From a virus, in IMG/VR virus record IMGVR_UViG_3300037153_000448, positions 1-28,538 of that record: a stretch of 28,538 bases of DNA. One strand, given 5' to 3'. The notes under the pieces were generated by a model, which did no database searches, was not told the origin of the DNA, and saw only the letters and a list, made by a program, of their open reading frames with translations. The position numbers and the translations under genes were made by a program. Positions 15,833-23,082 of the stretch are shown piece by piece; the first letter of the stretch is position 1, and every line of letters begins with the position of its first letter.

Positions 15833-16047
15833 TCGAACTCCCTCATCTTCAGCCGGTGCAGTTCCTCGGCGAGGTCCTCGGCCTCACGCCGGGCCGCCAG
15901 CAGACGCTCATGACAATCGGCGTCGCCCTCTTCCTTGCCCTCGCTCCTCGCCCGACGTGTCGCGGCGATCGTGGCGATCAGTCCGCCGAGCGCAGTGACC
16001 AGGGCCGCGATTGCGAGCAGCCCGTCACTGGTCAGCGCGAGCAGCAA
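15829..16047 (-). CDS. Holin-like small membrane protein
   Basis: A 72-residue protein with one hydrophobic span (~residues 8-29, LLAIAALVTALGGLIATIAA), an Arg-rich turn, and a charged helical tail (~36-72) with heptad character. It begins at TTG directly after the endolysin stop and is translationally coupled to the collagen-like gene downstream. Size, topology and adjacency to the endolysin fit a one-span (class III-like) holin. An N-out or N-in orientation cannot be decided by eye. It could instead be a spanin-like or other membrane accessory. Confidence 0.65.
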   Translation of the reverse strand: MLLALTSDGLLAIAALVTALGGLIATIAATRRARSEGKEEGDADCHERLLAARREAEDLAEELHRLKMREFE

Positions 16048-16048
16048 C

Positions 16049-17590
16049 TCACGGCTCGGCGACGCGAACGAAGACGGTCGCCTGGGCTCCCTTGGTTCGC
16101 GTCCGCCGCATTACCTCGCCGCCGTTGCTGTCGTTCGAGGTGGAGGTGTTTCCCTCGATCGCGTTCCACTGTGTCGAGTTGAGCCACTTCTCGAAGATGC
16201 CGACGTGGTCGTAGGTGCCGTCGAAGCCCCAGTCGTAGGCGACGAGGTCGCCGGGCTGGGGGTCGTCGGTCGTCTTCAGCCCGTACTTGCCGTTGCGGGC
16301 GTCGGCGACGATGTAGGGCACGTAGCTGTAGCGCCCGCCCTGTAGGAAGCTCGGTGAGTCGCCCGCCGTCTCGAAGCACCAGGTCACGAACATCGCGCAC
16401 CAGGGGCCGAGCAGCCCGTACCAGGTGCAGTACTTGACCTGGTTCGAGTTGGGCGGCGATTCCTTGATGCCCAGCTGTGAGATCGCCTTGTCGAGCGCCT
16501 TCTTGCGCAGCGTCTTGCCGTCGTCGGGCGCGGGCTCATGTCCGCCGAAGCGCTCCCAGGCCTTGTTGATCAGATCGGCGGAGTAGGCGTCCATTGCCAT
16601 CTCGCCCTCATGCGGCCCCTGCGGGCAGCGGATCGAGCGAAGCGTGTTGAAGGTCTTCTCGCCCAGCCAACCGGTGTCATCGATGTCCTGCTGGCGCTGC
16701 ACCCCGGCGACGCCCGTCTCGCCGACGTTGCCGCTCGTCCCGTGCGCGAAGCCGTTCGAGTAGGAGTCATCGAAGCTCTGCCAGGGCCATCGGCCCGCTC
16801 TCGACACTGTCCTCTTGTAGGCCTCGACGTCGGGTCCATCGACCGAGGGCTTCTTGCCGTACTTGTTCGCGTCGGGCGGGTAGAGCGGGCGGGGGAAGCC
16901 CTTCACCTTCACCATCGGGCCGCCCTTGTACGCCTTCTCCCACCAGTCGGGCTCGTCGTTGTCGGGCACGTCTCCTCCTCCGCTCGAGCAGCGCCGCCCA
17001 AGCTCGTTCCAGTCGGCCTCCGTCATCGTCTCGGCCGCCCAGATCGCGAAGTCCGGCTGTGACGAGTAGGCGGCGAGCGCGGTGTCCCAGTAGACGCCGA
17101 GGCAGGGGACGACCGTCTTGTAGCCGCGCCGCTTCGCCTCCTCGATCATCCCCTCCGGGCTCGCGTTCGGGTTCTCGGGCAGGTAGCACTCGGGCAGGCA
17201 GCAGAAGCCCGCGCTCGTCAGACAGGCGTCATCGAGCCCGGAGAAGTTCGTGACGACGCCGCGCTGCATCGTGTGTGGGATGCCGCCGACGAGGTTGCGC
17301 CAGTCCACCGGGTTGCCTTCGGACTGCGCGATCCAGAAGTCGGGCCCGAAGCCGACGGCTCTCTGCAGTCGGTACGGGTCGGGGGCGGCGTCCCAGAGGC
17401 CGAACGAGATCGCGTGAGCGTGCAGCAGCTGCCGTAACTCGGGCAGGTTGCCGAGGTTGTCGCCGTCATCGAACTGGGCGGCGACCCAGCTAACTCCGGC
17501 CGCGCTCGAGCGGCTGACAAGCTCCTCGATCGGGAGGTCGCCGGAGATCATCCCCCAGGTCGAGAAGAGGCCAGCGCCCTCGAAGTTCAT
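16049..17590 (-). CDS. Endolysin: TIM-barrel-like, PG-binding and CHAP domains
   Basis: The ATG at 17590 (MNFEGAGLFSTW) follows GGAGG and gives 513 residues; a TTG at 17623 would extend it but lacks a site. Residues ~1-190 resemble a glycosidase TIM-barrel fold (beta-alpha pattern, SFGLWDA, TVVPCLGVYWDT). Residues ~250-325 resemble a peptidoglycan-binding domain (GVAGVQRQQDIDDTGWLG). Residues ~366-510 are a CHAP amidase/peptidase with Cys398 in GPWCAMF and His462 in YDHVGIF. It cleaves the cell wall at the end of infection. The holin-like gene follows immediately. No signal peptide is seen, so release needs the holin. The catalytic residues of the first domain are not clear to me. Confidence 0.85.
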   Translation of the reverse strand: MNFEGAGLFSTWGMISGDLPIEELVSRSSAAGVSWVAAQFDDGDNLGNLPELRQLLHAHAISFGLWDAAPDPYRLQRAVGFGPDFWIAQSEGNPVDWRNLVGGIPHTMQRGVVTNFSGLDDACLTSAGFCCLPECYLPENPNASPEGMIEEAKRRGYKTVVPCLGVYWDTALAAYSSQPDFAIWAAETMTEADWNELGRRCSSGGGDVPDNDEPDWWEKAYKGGPMVKVKGFPRPLYPPDANKYGKKPSVDGPDVEAYKRTVSRAGRWPWQSFDDSYSNGFAHGTSGNVGETGVAGVQRQQDIDDTGWLGEKTFNTLRSIRCPQGPHEGEMAMDAYSADLINKAWERFGGHEPAPDDGKTLRKKALDKAISQLGIKESPPNSNQVKYCTWYGLLGPWCAMFVTWCFETAGDSPSFLQGGRYSYVPYIVADARNGKYGLKTTDDPQPGDLVAYDWGFDGTYDHVGIFEKWLNSTQWNAIEGNTSTSNDSNGGEVMRRTRTKGAQATVFVRVAEP

Positions 17591-17606
17591 GTCGCCTCCG
17601 CAGAGA

Positions 17607-17710
17607 ACGGGAACCCGTGTCAAGCACGAATTTTTTGCAGGCAGTTTTCACGAAAACCCCTGCATCCATGCGGGATTGCGAGGAATCGCGAAAACCCCGA
17701 TCGCTAGAAT
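17607..17710. promoter_or_regulatory. Divergent control region with inverted repeats
   Basis: The 151-bp gap between the endolysin and the plus-strand cassette is A/T-richer than its neighbours. It contains ACGGG-AA-CCCGT (17607-17618) and a hairpin GCAGG...CCTGC (17637-17663) with inner GTTTT-CACG-AAAAC (17644-17657). CGAAAACCCC appears at 17651 and again at 17689. The shared ATCGCGAAAAC is at 17685-17695 and a TAGAAT -10-like hexamer at 17705-17710. No T-run follows the hairpin in either direction, so it is not a plain terminator. Operators for a regulator of the cassette are my inference. Confidence 0.5.
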
Positions 17711-17741
17711 GTGCTCAATCAACCCGTCCAAAGGAGGACGA

Positions 17742-18110
17742 ATGAGCACAGACATAGGGCAGGAGATCATGCGGCGACTCGGGTCCACGATGACGGACGC
17801 AGAGTTCGCACGCGCATTCAGCCCGGAAGGGCTCGCGCCGACCCGCGACTGGTGGACAGAGGACGGATGGCTCGTCTCCTACACCACGCAGCGGATCCGC
17901 GCGGGAACGCTCGACGGGCTGTTCGCTGTCTTCGTCTACGCGCCGAAGGGACAGGGCTCACGCTCCGGAAAGGCGAAGCGATGGGAGCGTGTGAAGCTCG
18001 ACCGCTGCGATACGCGACGCGAGGCGAAACAGCGCGCGCTCACCTACTACTACGAACACTCCCCGAGACGCGCGGAGCGTCACGGCTGGAACGGAATGGG
18101 ATACGCATGA
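17742..18110 (+). CDS. Unknown 122-residue cassette protein
   Basis: ATG at 17742 follows AAGGAGG (17731-17737). The protein is soluble, with a predicted helical start (MSTDIGQEIMRRLG), a central beta region around WWTEDGWLVSYTTQRI and LFAVFVYAPKG, and a basic C-terminal helix RREAKQRALTYYYEHSP. No membrane segment or known catalytic motif is seen. It runs against the late genes and forms an ATGA overlap with the next small gene. Its own control region and a terminator behind the pair suggest a moron-like insertion or an early-expressed unit. The function is unknown. Confidence 0.75.
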   Translation: MSTDIGQEIMRRLGSTMTDAEFARAFSPEGLAPTRDWWTEDGWLVSYTTQRIRAGTLDGLFAVFVYAPKGQGSRSGKAKRWERVKLDRCDTRREAKQRALTYYYEHSPRRAERHGWNGMGYA

Positions 18111-18259
18111 CGGCTCTCGAACGGCTCGTCCGCAACCGCTGGATCGGCTGGGGCGACTACGCGGGCTGGCGGACGTGCGCGGGCTGCGGTCGCTTCCGCT
18201 ACTGCCGCTCGCGCCGCCGCGGGCGGGCGCTCTGCCTGGAGTGCTTCGACCAGCGCTAG
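18107..18259 (+). CDS. Small zinc-ribbon protein
   Basis: A 50-residue protein whose ATG overlaps the previous stop (ATGA). Five cysteines (24, 27, 33, 43, 46) in CAGCGRFRYC and CLECF give a C-x2-C ... C-x2-C zinc-ribbon pattern inside a very basic chain, so nucleic-acid binding or a small regulator role is likely. It is the last gene of the plus-strand cassette and is followed by a strong hairpin. It is too short for a family assignment. Confidence 0.7.
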   Translation: MTALERLVRNRWIGWGDYAGWRTCAGCGRFRYCRSRRRGRALCLECFDQR

Positions 18260-18281
18260 ACTTCAGCCCTGGTGGTTTGGC

Positions 18282-18313
18282 GAGAGGGGGGGCTCCCTGT
18301 GCCCCCCCTTCTC
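18282..18313. terminator. Probable bidirectional terminator between convergent genes
   Basis: A run of seven G plus C (18286-18293) pairs with G plus seven C (18301-18308) around a 7-nt loop. The stem extends through GAGA/TTCTC with one bulged T. It lies between the end of the plus cassette (18259) and the end of the minus-strand gene at 18319. The T-run is weak on either side, but an 8-12 bp G/C stem between convergent ends fits a shared terminator. Confidence 0.75.
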
Positions 18314-18318
18314 GTCTC

Positions 18319-18630
18319 TCAGCTGGACGACTTGCTCGACGTCGTCGCCGTGTCCGACGTGCTCGCTGCGGCTGCGTCCTGCGACTCCTTCGCCGCCTTC
18401 TCGAGTGCGGCCGCCTCCTCCTTCGCGACCTTGTCCTCGGCCTCGGCGACGGCCTTCGCCTCGTCCTCGCGCGCCTGGTCGCGCTCCTCTGCCCAGTCGA
18501 GTTCCTCGTCGGGCGCGTCACCGACGCCGTCGGTGAAGGAGAGGTCAGGGCTGACGTATCCGGCCTTCGGGTGACCGGACGGGAGCGTCTGCTTCGGCTC
18601 CTCGGTCTTGCTGGTCTTGCTGGAAGCCAT
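18319..18630 (-). CDS. Acidic, Ala-rich helical protein of the head-gene block
   Basis: A 103-residue protein from the ATG at 18630 behind AAAGGAGGAAG. It has a short polar start, a GYVSPDLSFTDG segment, then a long charged Ala/Glu/Lys helix (~residues 45-85, likely coiled coil) and a Ser/Thr-rich tail. It is the last gene of the capsid-side operon before the terminator at 18282-18313. Composition suggests a small structural or assembly helper. No family is recognised. Confidence 0.65.
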   Translation of the reverse strand: MASSKTSKTEEPKQTLPSGHPKAGYVSPDLSFTDGVGDAPDEELDWAEERDQAREDEAKAVAEAEDKVAKEEAAALEKAAKESQDAAAASTSDTATTSSKSSS

Positions 18631-18643
18631 GCTTCCTCCTTTG

Positions 18644-19048
18644 CTAGAGACAGGCCACGGGCTCGAGGTCAAGCTCGAGGCACTCCTCGTAGGGGACGAG
18701 ATGCATCACGCCGACGTAGTCGGGCGAATCGACCCGGAAGCCGAGCCGCGCCTCGTCGCTGAGATGGATCGTGCTGTCGATCTTCAAACCCGGCAGCGTC
18801 GCCGCGAAGCCGAGCTTGGCCTGCGGGACTTGCAGCGCACAGTCGATTCGGACCGAGGGGACATAGGCGCGGAAGCCGAGGTTGTCTTGCGGGACGACGT
18901 CCGGCTGACTGATGACGATCTTGACCGCGTAGGTCGAGAGGCCGAGCTTCGCCTGCGGCGGGTAGGCCCACCAGCTTCCGACCCGGGCCTCGCCGACCTT
19001 GAAGGTGCCGCAGACGCAGTCGGCGTAGGGGGGCGGCGGGAAGGCCAT
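18644..19048 (-). CDS. Protein with ~22-residue internal repeats
   Basis: A 134-residue protein, ATGA-coupled to the preceding virion gene. A motif like AKLGF recurs with Gly at residues 36, 58, 80 and 103, a period of 22-23. Each unit continues with a beta-like stretch ending near a P or VPQ. An earlier ARVG at 21-24 may be a degenerate unit. Cysteines are at 11, 13, 70, 123 and 133. Such periodic beta repeats suit a small solenoid or stacked-sheet virion component, for example a decoration or fibre piece. I know no family with this repeat. Confidence 0.7.
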   Translation of the reverse strand: MAFPPPPYADCVCGTFKVGEARVGSWWAYPPQAKLGLSTYAVKIVISQPDVVPQDNLGFRAYVPSVRIDCALQVPQAKLGFAATLPGLKIDSTIHLSDEARLGFRVDSPDYVGVMHLVPYEECLELDLEPVACL

Positions 19049-19467
19049 CAGGCCGGGACGAGCCCCAGCACCCCGATCGTCGCGAAGTCGAGCGTGAAGC
19101 TGCCCGAGGCGACGCTCTTCTGACCTTCCATGTCAATCAGCGACCAGAGTTCCTGAGCGCCCGAGGAGTTGTAGACCACCGCGAAGCCGGTGTCGAAGCT
19201 GGCTCCGGGCCCCCAGACGATGTCGTCGGCCTTCAGGTCGGTGTGGTTGGTGGGCGCGTCGTAGACGGCCGCCTTGTTCGCGAGCAGCGTGCCGCCAGCC
19301 GTGTAACCGGTCCCGACGACTTCGTTGGCGCTGATCTGAGGCCAGTTGCGCTGGCTGTCCAGATCCGGAACGAAGCCCGGCTTCATCAGCGCCGCCTTCA
19401 ACGGCTGGCTCAGCCAGAGAGCCGCGATCAGGTTCTCGGCAGACCCGTAGTACCAGTCCTGCTTCAT
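19048..19467 (-). CDS. Phage virion protein of a common unknown family
   Basis: A 139-residue protein, start ATG at 19467 behind AGAGGAG and overlapping the zinc-ribbon gene stop by 4 nt. It contains EVVGTGYTAGGTLL and later AVVYNSSGAQELW and GSFTLDFATIGVLGL, a pattern I associate with small phage structural proteins of unknown name often found near capsid genes. It is beta-rich with no signal peptide. It probably forms part of the head or neck. The family link is from memory of the motif and not checked. Confidence 0.7.
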   Translation of the reverse strand: MKQDWYYGSAENLIAALWLSQPLKAALMKPGFVPDLDSQRNWPQISANEVVGTGYTAGGTLLANKAAVYDAPTNHTDLKADDIVWGPGASFDTGFAVVYNSSGAQELWSLIDMEGQKSVASGSFTLDFATIGVLGLVPA

Positions 19468-19805
19468 CGCTTCTCCTCTGCTTCGGCTGCTCGTTCGTGG
19501 ATGCGACCGTCGAAGAGCGGCACGACGGGACCGAGCGGCTCCGTCCCGGCGAACTCCTTCTCGAAGTACTCGGCCTGTCTGGTCGCGATCGGAGCGCCGC
19601 AGACGTGGCAGCGCTGGGGCCAGGGCCGCTCGAACGGCTCCATGCACTTGACGCACATGTAGCCGAGCCGCATCCGCTCGACCGTCTCGGCATCGAGGGT
19701 GAGCTTCAGCTGCCCCTGGATGCGGCCGTCGGGGAGCCAGAGCCCCTCGTCGGGAACCTCCTCGATGTTGAGGACGACCGCGGGCCGTCGCCAGCGTTCA
19801 GCCAA
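19464..19805 (-). CDS. Zinc-ribbon protein downstream of capsid gene
   Basis: I place the start at TTG 19805, inside the end of the preceding gene and 3-8 nt after GAGGAGGAGG. This gives 113 residues and is better than any ATG further upstream, which would run far into the neighbour's coding sequence. Cys51, 54, 66 and 69 (CVKC, CHVCG) make a four-cysteine zinc ribbon between a beta-rich N-terminus and a helical acidic C-terminus. It is in the head operon, so a capsid-assembly or packaging helper is possible, or a DNA-binding regulator. No specific family is recognised. Confidence 0.65.
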   Translation of the reverse strand: MAERWRRPAVVLNIEEVPDEGLWLPDGRIQGQLKLTLDAETVERMRLGYMCVKCMEPFERPWPQRCHVCGAPIATRQAEYFEKEFAGTEPLGPVVPLFDGRIHERAAEAEEKR

Positions 19806-20355
19806 CGACCTCCTCCTCGAACTCGAGGTCGGGGTTGGCGAGCGCCTGCTCGAGCGCCTCGACAATGCCGGGGCGGTTCTGCATCGCCCGCTCGTACTCG
19901 AGCGTCTGCTCGAGCGAGTGGCCCTCGTCGCTGAGCTTGCGGATCAGGCCCTTCGGCGAGCCGCCGTACTCGTCGTAGCGCGGCCAGGGCGGAGGCACGA
20001 CCGTGCGCGGGATGACGAGGATGTCGTTGTACTCCTGGCTGAGCCGAATCAGTTCGGCCTCGACCATCTCCCGCACCTCGTCCGACCAGCGGTGCTGCTG
20101 CTGGGCGATGACGGAGTCGAAGACGCCGATCCGCCGGTCGGGCGGAACGACCGTGACCTCATCCTCCTGCTGGTAGAAGCCGTTCCAGGTCCACTTGATC
20201 AGCGCAAGCTCGCGTTCGTGCGGCAGCAGACCCTCGGGGTAGAACTGGGCGTAGACCGCGTCCTGCAAGACCTTGATCGCGCCGGTCGCGTACGCCTCTT
20301 GGATCAGGGACTGGATCTGCACGCTGTGCCGCCCCCAGCGGGATACGAATCGCAT
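19798..20355 (-). CDS. Unknown head-block protein, 185 residues
   Basis: Start ATG at 20355 behind AGGAGGACGC. The protein has a helical N-terminus (VQIQSLIQEAYATGAIKV), an aromatic middle (IKWTWNGFYQQ), and an acidic C-terminus. It follows the major capsid gene after a hairpin and leads into the zinc-ribbon and virion genes, so a neck, decoration or head-completion role is plausible. There is no signal peptide or membrane span. I do not recognise the family. Confidence 0.7.
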   Translation of the reverse strand: MRFVSRWGRHSVQIQSLIQEAYATGAIKVLQDAVYAQFYPEGLLPHERELALIKWTWNGFYQQEDEVTVVPPDRRIGVFDSVIAQQQHRWSDEVREMVEAELIRLSQEYNDILVIPRTVVPPPWPRYDEYGGSPKGLIRKLSDEGHSLEQTLEYERAMQNRPGIVEALEQALANPDLEFEEEVVG

Positions 20356-20375
20356 GCGTCCTCCTGGTTGGGGTC

Positions 20376-20412
20376 AACGGAGAGCGGCCAGTGCCCCTAA
20401 CCGCTCTCCGTT
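20376..20412 (-). terminator. Perfect 12-bp hairpin behind the major capsid gene
   Basis: AACGGAGAGCGG (20376-20387) and CCGCTCTCCGTT (20401-20412) pair perfectly around a 13-nt loop. It lies 15 nt after the major capsid stop, in the 71-nt gap before the next gene. In the minus direction only two T end the stem, so it may terminate partially or protect the capsid mRNA end. Either would raise capsid output over downstream genes. Confidence 0.7.
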
Positions 20413-20426
20413 TCTCTGGGGCGTCC

Positions 20427-21611
20427 CTACGGCGTGACGCCGAAGATGATCCCGTGAGCCCGCTCCTGCGCGAACTCGTAGGTCGCCTCACACATCAGTT
20501 CAGCCGAGTAGATGTCCTTCCCCTTCGGCTGCTGCTCGGTGAGGAGCTTCGTGTCGCGGTCACGCAACGGCCGCCGCTGGATGTAGTCCATGTCCAGCAG
20601 GAAGGCGTAGGTGCCGTAGCCCTTGTTCGTGGTCGGGAACTCGGACCACTCCTTCTTGACGATCACCGGGATCCGGTAGCCGTACGCGCCCGAGATGAAC
20701 GCATCGACCTTGACGCCGTGCACGTTGTCCGGCGTCGGCTCCCACTGCGAGCCCATCCCCTGCCGGTTCCACTTCGACATCGAGTAGACGACGAGCGGGG
20801 AGGCGAACAGGATCTTGTTCTGTGACCCGTACGGCATCACGCTCATCAGGAAGGTGTCGAAGAAGTCCGGCGTCAGCGGGCCGTTCGCGTCCTGCTTGAA
20901 CGTCTGGATGAACTCGATCGCTCCGCCCGCGGTGCCGCGCGGATCGTTGTCCGGCGGGACAGCGGCTGCGAAGGAGCGCATCCCGAAGAAGCCGAGCGCC
21001 TCCCACTTCTTCTTGTGCTCCCGCATCTTCCGCGTCGCCTCCTTGGCGGGCTCGCGCCCTCCGTAGAGTTCGATCGCGGTCTGCGTGCCCGTGAACGTCC
21101 ACGGGGTGCGCGTGATCTGCGTGTAGTTGAAGCCGAGCACCCGCTGCAGGTAGCGGGGAGCCGGGAAGTCGGAGCCCTGCGGCTGCGCGTCGGCGACGAC
21201 CAGGAACACGTCGCCAGCGTTGATCGCCGCGGCGGCGACGTTGCCGACGTTCCGTGCAACGGTCGCGACGTCGGTGGCGACCGAGACGACTCGGATGCCC
21301 TCGCCCGTACGCATGTTGCGCAGCGTGTCGTTGGCAGCGACGACCTTGCCCTGCCCGGCCTGCAGCGTGATCGCGGTGTCGGTGGACAAGGCCGCCGACT
21401 GGGCGGTGACCTGGCGCGGGAAGTCTTCCTCCTCGAGCCAGTTGACCTTCTCCCGTACCGCCTGCTTGACGGGCTGCTTATCGGTGAAGGTGACGAACTG
21501 AGTGTCATCCGGCTTCAGGACCCGGATGCGGTCGTCCATGTCGATGACGCGCTCGTCGGGGAGGACTTCCTCCGTCGAGACTGCACCGCCCTGAACGATG
21601 GTTCCAGCCAT
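20427..21611 (-). CDS. Major capsid protein, SU10/DUF5309-like
   Basis: A 394-residue protein from ATG 21611 behind GGAGGGGCC. The N-terminal part (DERVIDMDDRIRVLKPDDTQF, shown here in part) and the following VNWLEEEDFPR resemble SU10-type/DUF5309 HK97-fold capsid proteins. A beta-rich insertion follows at ~70-150, and the C-terminal half holds VMPYGSQNKILF and an AFLLDMDYIQ strand before a Tyr-Glu end. It follows the acidic scaffold and precedes a strong hairpin. The long leader suits high expression. It assembles the head shell. I see no separate protease, so the scaffold may be a non-cleaved type. Confidence 0.8.
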   Translation of the reverse strand: MAGTIVQGGAVSTEEVLPDERVIDMDDRIRVLKPDDTQFVTFTDKQPVKQAVREKVNWLEEEDFPRQVTAQSAALSTDTAITLQAGQGKVVAANDTLRNMRTGEGIRVVSVATDVATVARNVGNVAAAAINAGDVFLVVADAQPQGSDFPAPRYLQRVLGFNYTQITRTPWTFTGTQTAIELYGGREPAKEATRKMREHKKKWEALGFFGMRSFAAAVPPDNDPRGTAGGAIEFIQTFKQDANGPLTPDFFDTFLMSVMPYGSQNKILFASPLVVYSMSKWNRQGMGSQWEPTPDNVHGVKVDAFISGAYGYRIPVIVKKEWSEFPTTNKGYGTYAFLLDMDYIQRRPLRDRDTKLLTEQQPKGKDIYSAELMCEATYEFAQERAHGIIFGVTP

Positions 21612-21627
21612 GGCCCCTCCAGGGGGT

Positions 21628-21674
21628 CGAAGGGAGGCACTGCTTTCTTCCTTCGGCTCTGGGAGGGGTACCCC
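21628..21674 (-). promoter_or_regulatory. Inverted repeats in the capsid gene leader
   Basis: The 84-nt gap before the major capsid gene holds CGAAGGGA/TTCCTTCG (21628-21635 and 21648-21655, one G-T pair, 12-nt loop) and the palindrome GGGGTACCCC at 21665-21674. They may stabilise or regulate the capsid mRNA. The ribosome binding site GGAGG is downstream of both. Role inferred. Confidence 0.4.
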
Positions 21675-21695
21675 GCTGAGCGAGGCCCGCCCGGC

Positions 21696-22787
21696 CTACT
21701 GAGCGGCGATCTCGGCGTCCAGCTGCTCGAGAGTCAGGCCCGGCCCGATCCGAATCGGTCGGGGTCCCTGCTCCGGCGTGGGGGACGCTTGCGCCGATGT
21801 TACTACTGCGTTCGCGCGTCCATTGGCAGCGGCCTGGCGCTGCTGCTCGCGGACTTGTTCGCGCGAAGACTGAAGCGTGGTGTCGCGCCCGCGGGCGATC
21901 TCGAAGATGTCGAGCCAGCCCGAGGCTGCGGTGACCGGGTCGGTCGAGACGGTCTTGCGAATCAGCGGGTGGCCTTCGCCGAGCGAGAAGATGACGTCGT
22001 GCATCTGCTGCTTGTACGCGCCGAAGTCAGGGATCAGCTTCTCGAGTTCGCCGACCATCAGGGCCTGATCGACCGGCTCGACCTCGGGCTCGGGCTGATT
22101 CAGCTGCAGCATCTGGTACTCGGCCTGGTCGATCATCTGTGAGATCTGCATCGCCTCGTAGGGGCGCTCCTCGCCGATCTGGTCGGTGATCGCGCGAGCC
22201 AGGTCGAAGCGGCCCTCGCGGATCGCGCCGTGGATGTAGTTGCGCGGGTTGTCGGAGCCGAGCGCCTCCTCAATCCAGCCGCGGCTCGCCTCATCGAGCG
22301 CGAAGTCGCCTCCGAGGAGCAGCTGCGTCTGCTGCACCTCGGCCTCGAGTTCGGCGACCCGGCGGCTGAGCGCGCCGTTGCGCTCGCCCTGCTCGTAGAG
22401 AGCGCGCTGCAGTTCGATCCCCGCCTTCAGCGCCTCGACAACGTCGCCCTGATAGCGCTGCAGGTAGGCGATGATGGCAGGGTCGTTGAGCGCCTCGACC
22501 TCAGGCGCTACCTCCTCCTCTCCTTCTCCCTCCTGACCTTCCTCCGGCTCTACCTCCTCCTCCTGCTGGGCGTCCTCGCCTTCCTCGCCGGTATCGGTGT
22601 CGCCGCCCTCCTCCGGCTCGCTGGGCTCTGAGGTCGTGCTGACCTCCTCGCCCTCGAGTTCGTCCGGCGTCTCGACCTCTGCGCCCTCCTCGGGCGCGGG
22701 CGTCTCGGACTCGGAGCCGGACTCGTTTCCGAGTTCCTCGTCCAGGGCCTCGAGCATCATGTCGGTGATCTCAGTGTGAGTTGCCAA
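21696..22787 (-). CDS. Scaffold-like acidic protein
   Basis: A 363-residue protein starting at TTG 22787 behind GGAGGAG (spacing ~7). Residues ~18-125 are an extreme Glu/Ser/Pro/Gly stretch without structure. Residues ~130-200 look like helices with heptad pattern, and the C-terminus is Gln/Arg-rich and may contact the shell. Its position directly before the major capsid protein, with portal upstream, fits the scaffold of an HK97-type head. The acidic run may help pack the scaffold around positive shell surfaces. An alternative is a head-protease-scaffold fusion, but I see no protease motif. Confidence 0.75.
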   Translation of the reverse strand: MATHTEITDMMLEALDEELGNESGSESETPAPEEGAEVETPDELEGEEVSTTSEPSEPEEGGDTDTGEEGEDAQQEEEVEPEEGQEGEGEEEVAPEVEALNDPAIIAYLQRYQGDVVEALKAGIELQRALYEQGERNGALSRRVAELEAEVQQTQLLLGGDFALDEASRGWIEEALGSDNPRNYIHGAIREGRFDLARAITDQIGEERPYEAMQISQMIDQAEYQMLQLNQPEPEVEPVDQALMVGELEKLIPDFGAYKQQMHDVIFSLGEGHPLIRKTVSTDPVTAASGWLDIFEIARGRDTTLQSSREQVREQQRQAAANGRANAVVTSAQASPTPEQGPRPIRIGPGLTLEQLDAEIAAQ

Positions 22788-23082
22788 CGCGCACTCCTCC
22801 CTCTCGTAGCTCTCTCTCCAGCTTCGTCTTCGCGCCGCGCGGGACCGCGAGCACGTACTCGAGGCCGCGCAGGTAGCCGCGGGCGGCGTGAATGTCGGCC
22901 TCGTTGATCGTGCCCTCCTTGTAGAGCGTCACCGCCAGCAGCGTCTTCTCGGTGCGCTTCTTCTCCTCGGCGACGACGGCCTCGAGCACGGGCCAGGAGG
23001 GATGGTCGGCGAGCGCGGTCAGTTCGCCCTGGCGGACGATCAGGTCGCGAATCTCCTGCTCTGTCCTACGAGGCCGGGGCAT
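22771..23082 (-). CDS. Small basic/charged protein between portal and scaffold
   Basis: A 103-residue protein with ATG 23082, overlapping the portal end by 17 nt and the scaffold start by 17 nt. It is mostly helical and charged, containing PSWPVLEAVVAEEKKRTEK and GYLRGLEYVLAVPRGA. Small helical proteins at this location are frequent in tailed-phage packaging or head gene strings, but none is recognised. No membrane span. Confidence 0.65.
   Translation of the reverse strand: MPRPRRTEQEIRDLIVRQGELTALADHPSWPVLEAVVAEEKKRTEKTLLAVTLYKEGTINEADIHAARGYLRGLEYVLAVPRGAKTKLERELREGGVRVGNSH

Noticed and set aside
15385-15998. Several frames opposite or offset to the collagen-like gene
   Set aside because: The periodic Gly-X-Y coding creates open repetitive frames in other phases. 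None has a start site or non-repetitive content.
17618-17623. TTGACA on the minus strand before the endolysin
   Set aside because: It matches a -35 consensus, but no -10-like hexamer lies 16-18 bp downstream, where the ribosome binding site sits instead.
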